A stretch of 32,493 nt of DNA from JBOGWY01 sp050694015 (GTDB lineage: Bacteria > Actinomycetota > CADDZG01 > WHSQ01): the NCBI GenBank assembly GCA_050694015.1, contig JBOGWY010000154.1, positions 1 through 32,493 of the forward strand. Reading direction: 5' to 3'. Each line of letters starts with the position of its first letter. Within the stretch, counting starts at the first letter, position 1. The notes beneath the pieces are model-generated. The model did no database searches. It worked only from the letters and a program-made list of their open reading frames with translations, and was not told where the DNA came from. Below, piece by piece: positions 31,643-32,493 of this stretch. The translations under genes and the position numbers were made by a program.

Positions 31643-32493
31643 ATGCGTGCGCTCAGACCCGCCCTTGCGGCCCTGCTCGTAGCCACCGCTCTCGCCGGTG
31701 GTGGTAGCGCGGGGGCCGGGCCGACGGCCGGGGGCGTGACCTCCGATAACGTCCAGTACCTATCGACCGTGCCGTTCGACGCCGGGACCGCGTGGGGCGC
31801 ACGTCTCGTGGATAACCATCTCTACGTCGCCGGGTATCGCGCGTTGTCGATCTACGACGTGTCCGATCCACTCGCGCCGCAGCTCGTGAGTACCGTCCCG
31901 ACGCCGACGATGCTCACCGGTGAGGACGTCGATACCAACGGCGAGATCCTCGTGCTGTCCGCGCAGACGCCCGAGACCGACTTCCTGCTGGTCTACAACG
32001 TCGAGGACAAGACGTCGCCGACGTTGATCTCGACCCTCGAGGGAGCAGGCGATCACACGATCACCTGTGTGCTCGATTGCAAGTGGGCGTTCGGCTCGAA
32101 CCCGCGCGGCGTGGTCGTCGATCTTCGCAACCCGGCGGAGCCACGACTCGCAGGTTCGTGGCGCGAGAAACTGGGGCTGCGATTCGTGCACGACGTGACC
32201 GAGGTCGCTCCGGGCCGCATCGTGAGTGCGAGCTCGCCGGCGTTCTATCTCGACGCGCGCAAGAAGCCGGCGGATCCGACCATCCTCGCGACCGCGTGGA
32301 CCGATCAGAGTCTCGGTCTGCCGGGCAACCAGTTGCTGCCCGGCTCGAGCCGGTGGCCCCGCAACGCGACCGACCGTTTCCTTCTGTTCGGTTACGAGTC
32401 ACCGTTCGGTGGCACATGCAGTAAGGAGACGGCCGGCGCGATCACCACCTGGGACACACGCAACTGGCGCAAGCGACACTCGTTCAAGGAGAT
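31643..32493 (+). CDS. Secreted LVIVD-repeat (beta-propeller-like) protein, 3' end outside window
   Basis: The frame is open from ATG 31643 to the window end (283 codons, no stop). GGAGG stands 8 nt upstream. A signal peptide is clear (RALRPALAALLVATALAGGG). Repeating units of the LVIVD type follow, for example VAGYRALSIYDVSDPLAPQL, then LLVYNVEDKTSPTLISTL and GVVVDLRNPAEPRLAGSW; in each a strand, an Asp/Asn turn and a Pro precede the next blade. This suggests a surface or periplasmic beta-propeller involved in binding rather than catalysis. Two Cys (CVLDC) could form a disulfide. It is divergent from the MscS-like gene. The function is unknown and the C-terminal domain is not visible. Confidence 0.85.
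   Translation, partial: MRALRPALAALLVATALAGGGSAGAGPTAGGVTSDNVQYLSTVPFDAGTAWGARLVDNHLYVAGYRALSIYDVSDPLAPQLVSTVPTPTMLTGEDVDTNGEILVLSAQTPETDFLLVYNVEDKTSPTLISTLEGAGDHTITCVLDCKWAFGSNPRGVVVDLRNPAEPRLAGSWREKLGLRFVHDVTEVAPGRIVSASSPAFYLDARKKPADPTILATAWTDQSLGLPGNQLLPGSSRWPRNATDRFLLFGYESPFGGTCSKETAGAITTWDTRNWRKRHSFKE

Overview
The window is a dense, GC-rich stretch of chromosome from a bacterium that I place in Actinomycetota. The gene order (Eis-like acetyltransferase, comEA, comEC, holA, rpsT, lepA, hemW, hrcA, dnaJ, rsmE, phoH, ybeY, corC, era, recO, uppS) follows the order I know from Mycobacterium tuberculosis Rv2416c down to Rv2361c. A CIRCE/HrcA heat-shock switch and several promoters of leaderless type (TANNNT about 6-7 nt before the start codon) fit the same phylum. 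The class cannot be fixed by eye; an uncultured, deep-branching lineage is likely. Nearly everything is vertically inherited housekeeping. No tRNA, rRNA, CRISPR array, transposase or phage gene was seen, and no gene-free gap exceeds 300 bases.

Layout: 1-1673, end of leuS, a small membrane protein and a HAD phosphatase. 1679-3382 (minus), a DinB/DUF664 protein and an Eis-like acetyltransferase. 3481-6668, competence genes comEA and comEC, a small conserved protein and holA. rpsT lies on the minus strand (6679-6936). 7014-11741, lepA, hemW, a GAF/HD-GYP c-di-GMP phosphodiesterase and a TIGR00725/LOG-like protein. 11779-15330 (minus), an ECF sigma factor, a large membrane anti-sigma factor fused to an RseB/LolA-like extracytoplasmic part, and a membrane-anchored M15 peptidase. 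15475-20423, a zinc-ribbon protein, CIRCE, hrcA, a long palindromic element, dnaJ, a second DinB/DUF664, a second GNAT, rsmE and a nucleotidyltransferase. 20433-27663, mtaB, a HIT protein, phoH, ybeY, corC, era, an ABC exporter and a cold-shock-like protein. 27761-32493, a secreted protein, a secreted glycerophosphodiesterase, recO, uppS, a short MscS-like channel and the start of a secreted LVIVD-repeat protein that runs off the end.

Four observations stand out. (1) An imperfect palindrome of about 165 bp separates hrcA from dnaJ. It is flanked by a 7-bp direct repeat in which the hrcA stop and dnaJ start would overlap if the element were removed, and its right arm carries the dnaJ Shine-Dalgarno sequence. 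(2) The ECF sigma / anti-sigma-RseB-like fusion / M15 peptidase operon looks like a self-contained envelope-stress sensor. (3) DinB/DUF664 genes sit next to GNAT acetyltransferase genes twice. (4) Several tightly coupled genes lack an ATG/GTG/TTG at the place where their conserved N-terminus begins (CTG at 909 and perhaps 4113, ATT at 18121, none usable at about 11254 and 18620), while all frames inside genes are intact. This suggests non-canonical initiation at gene junctions.
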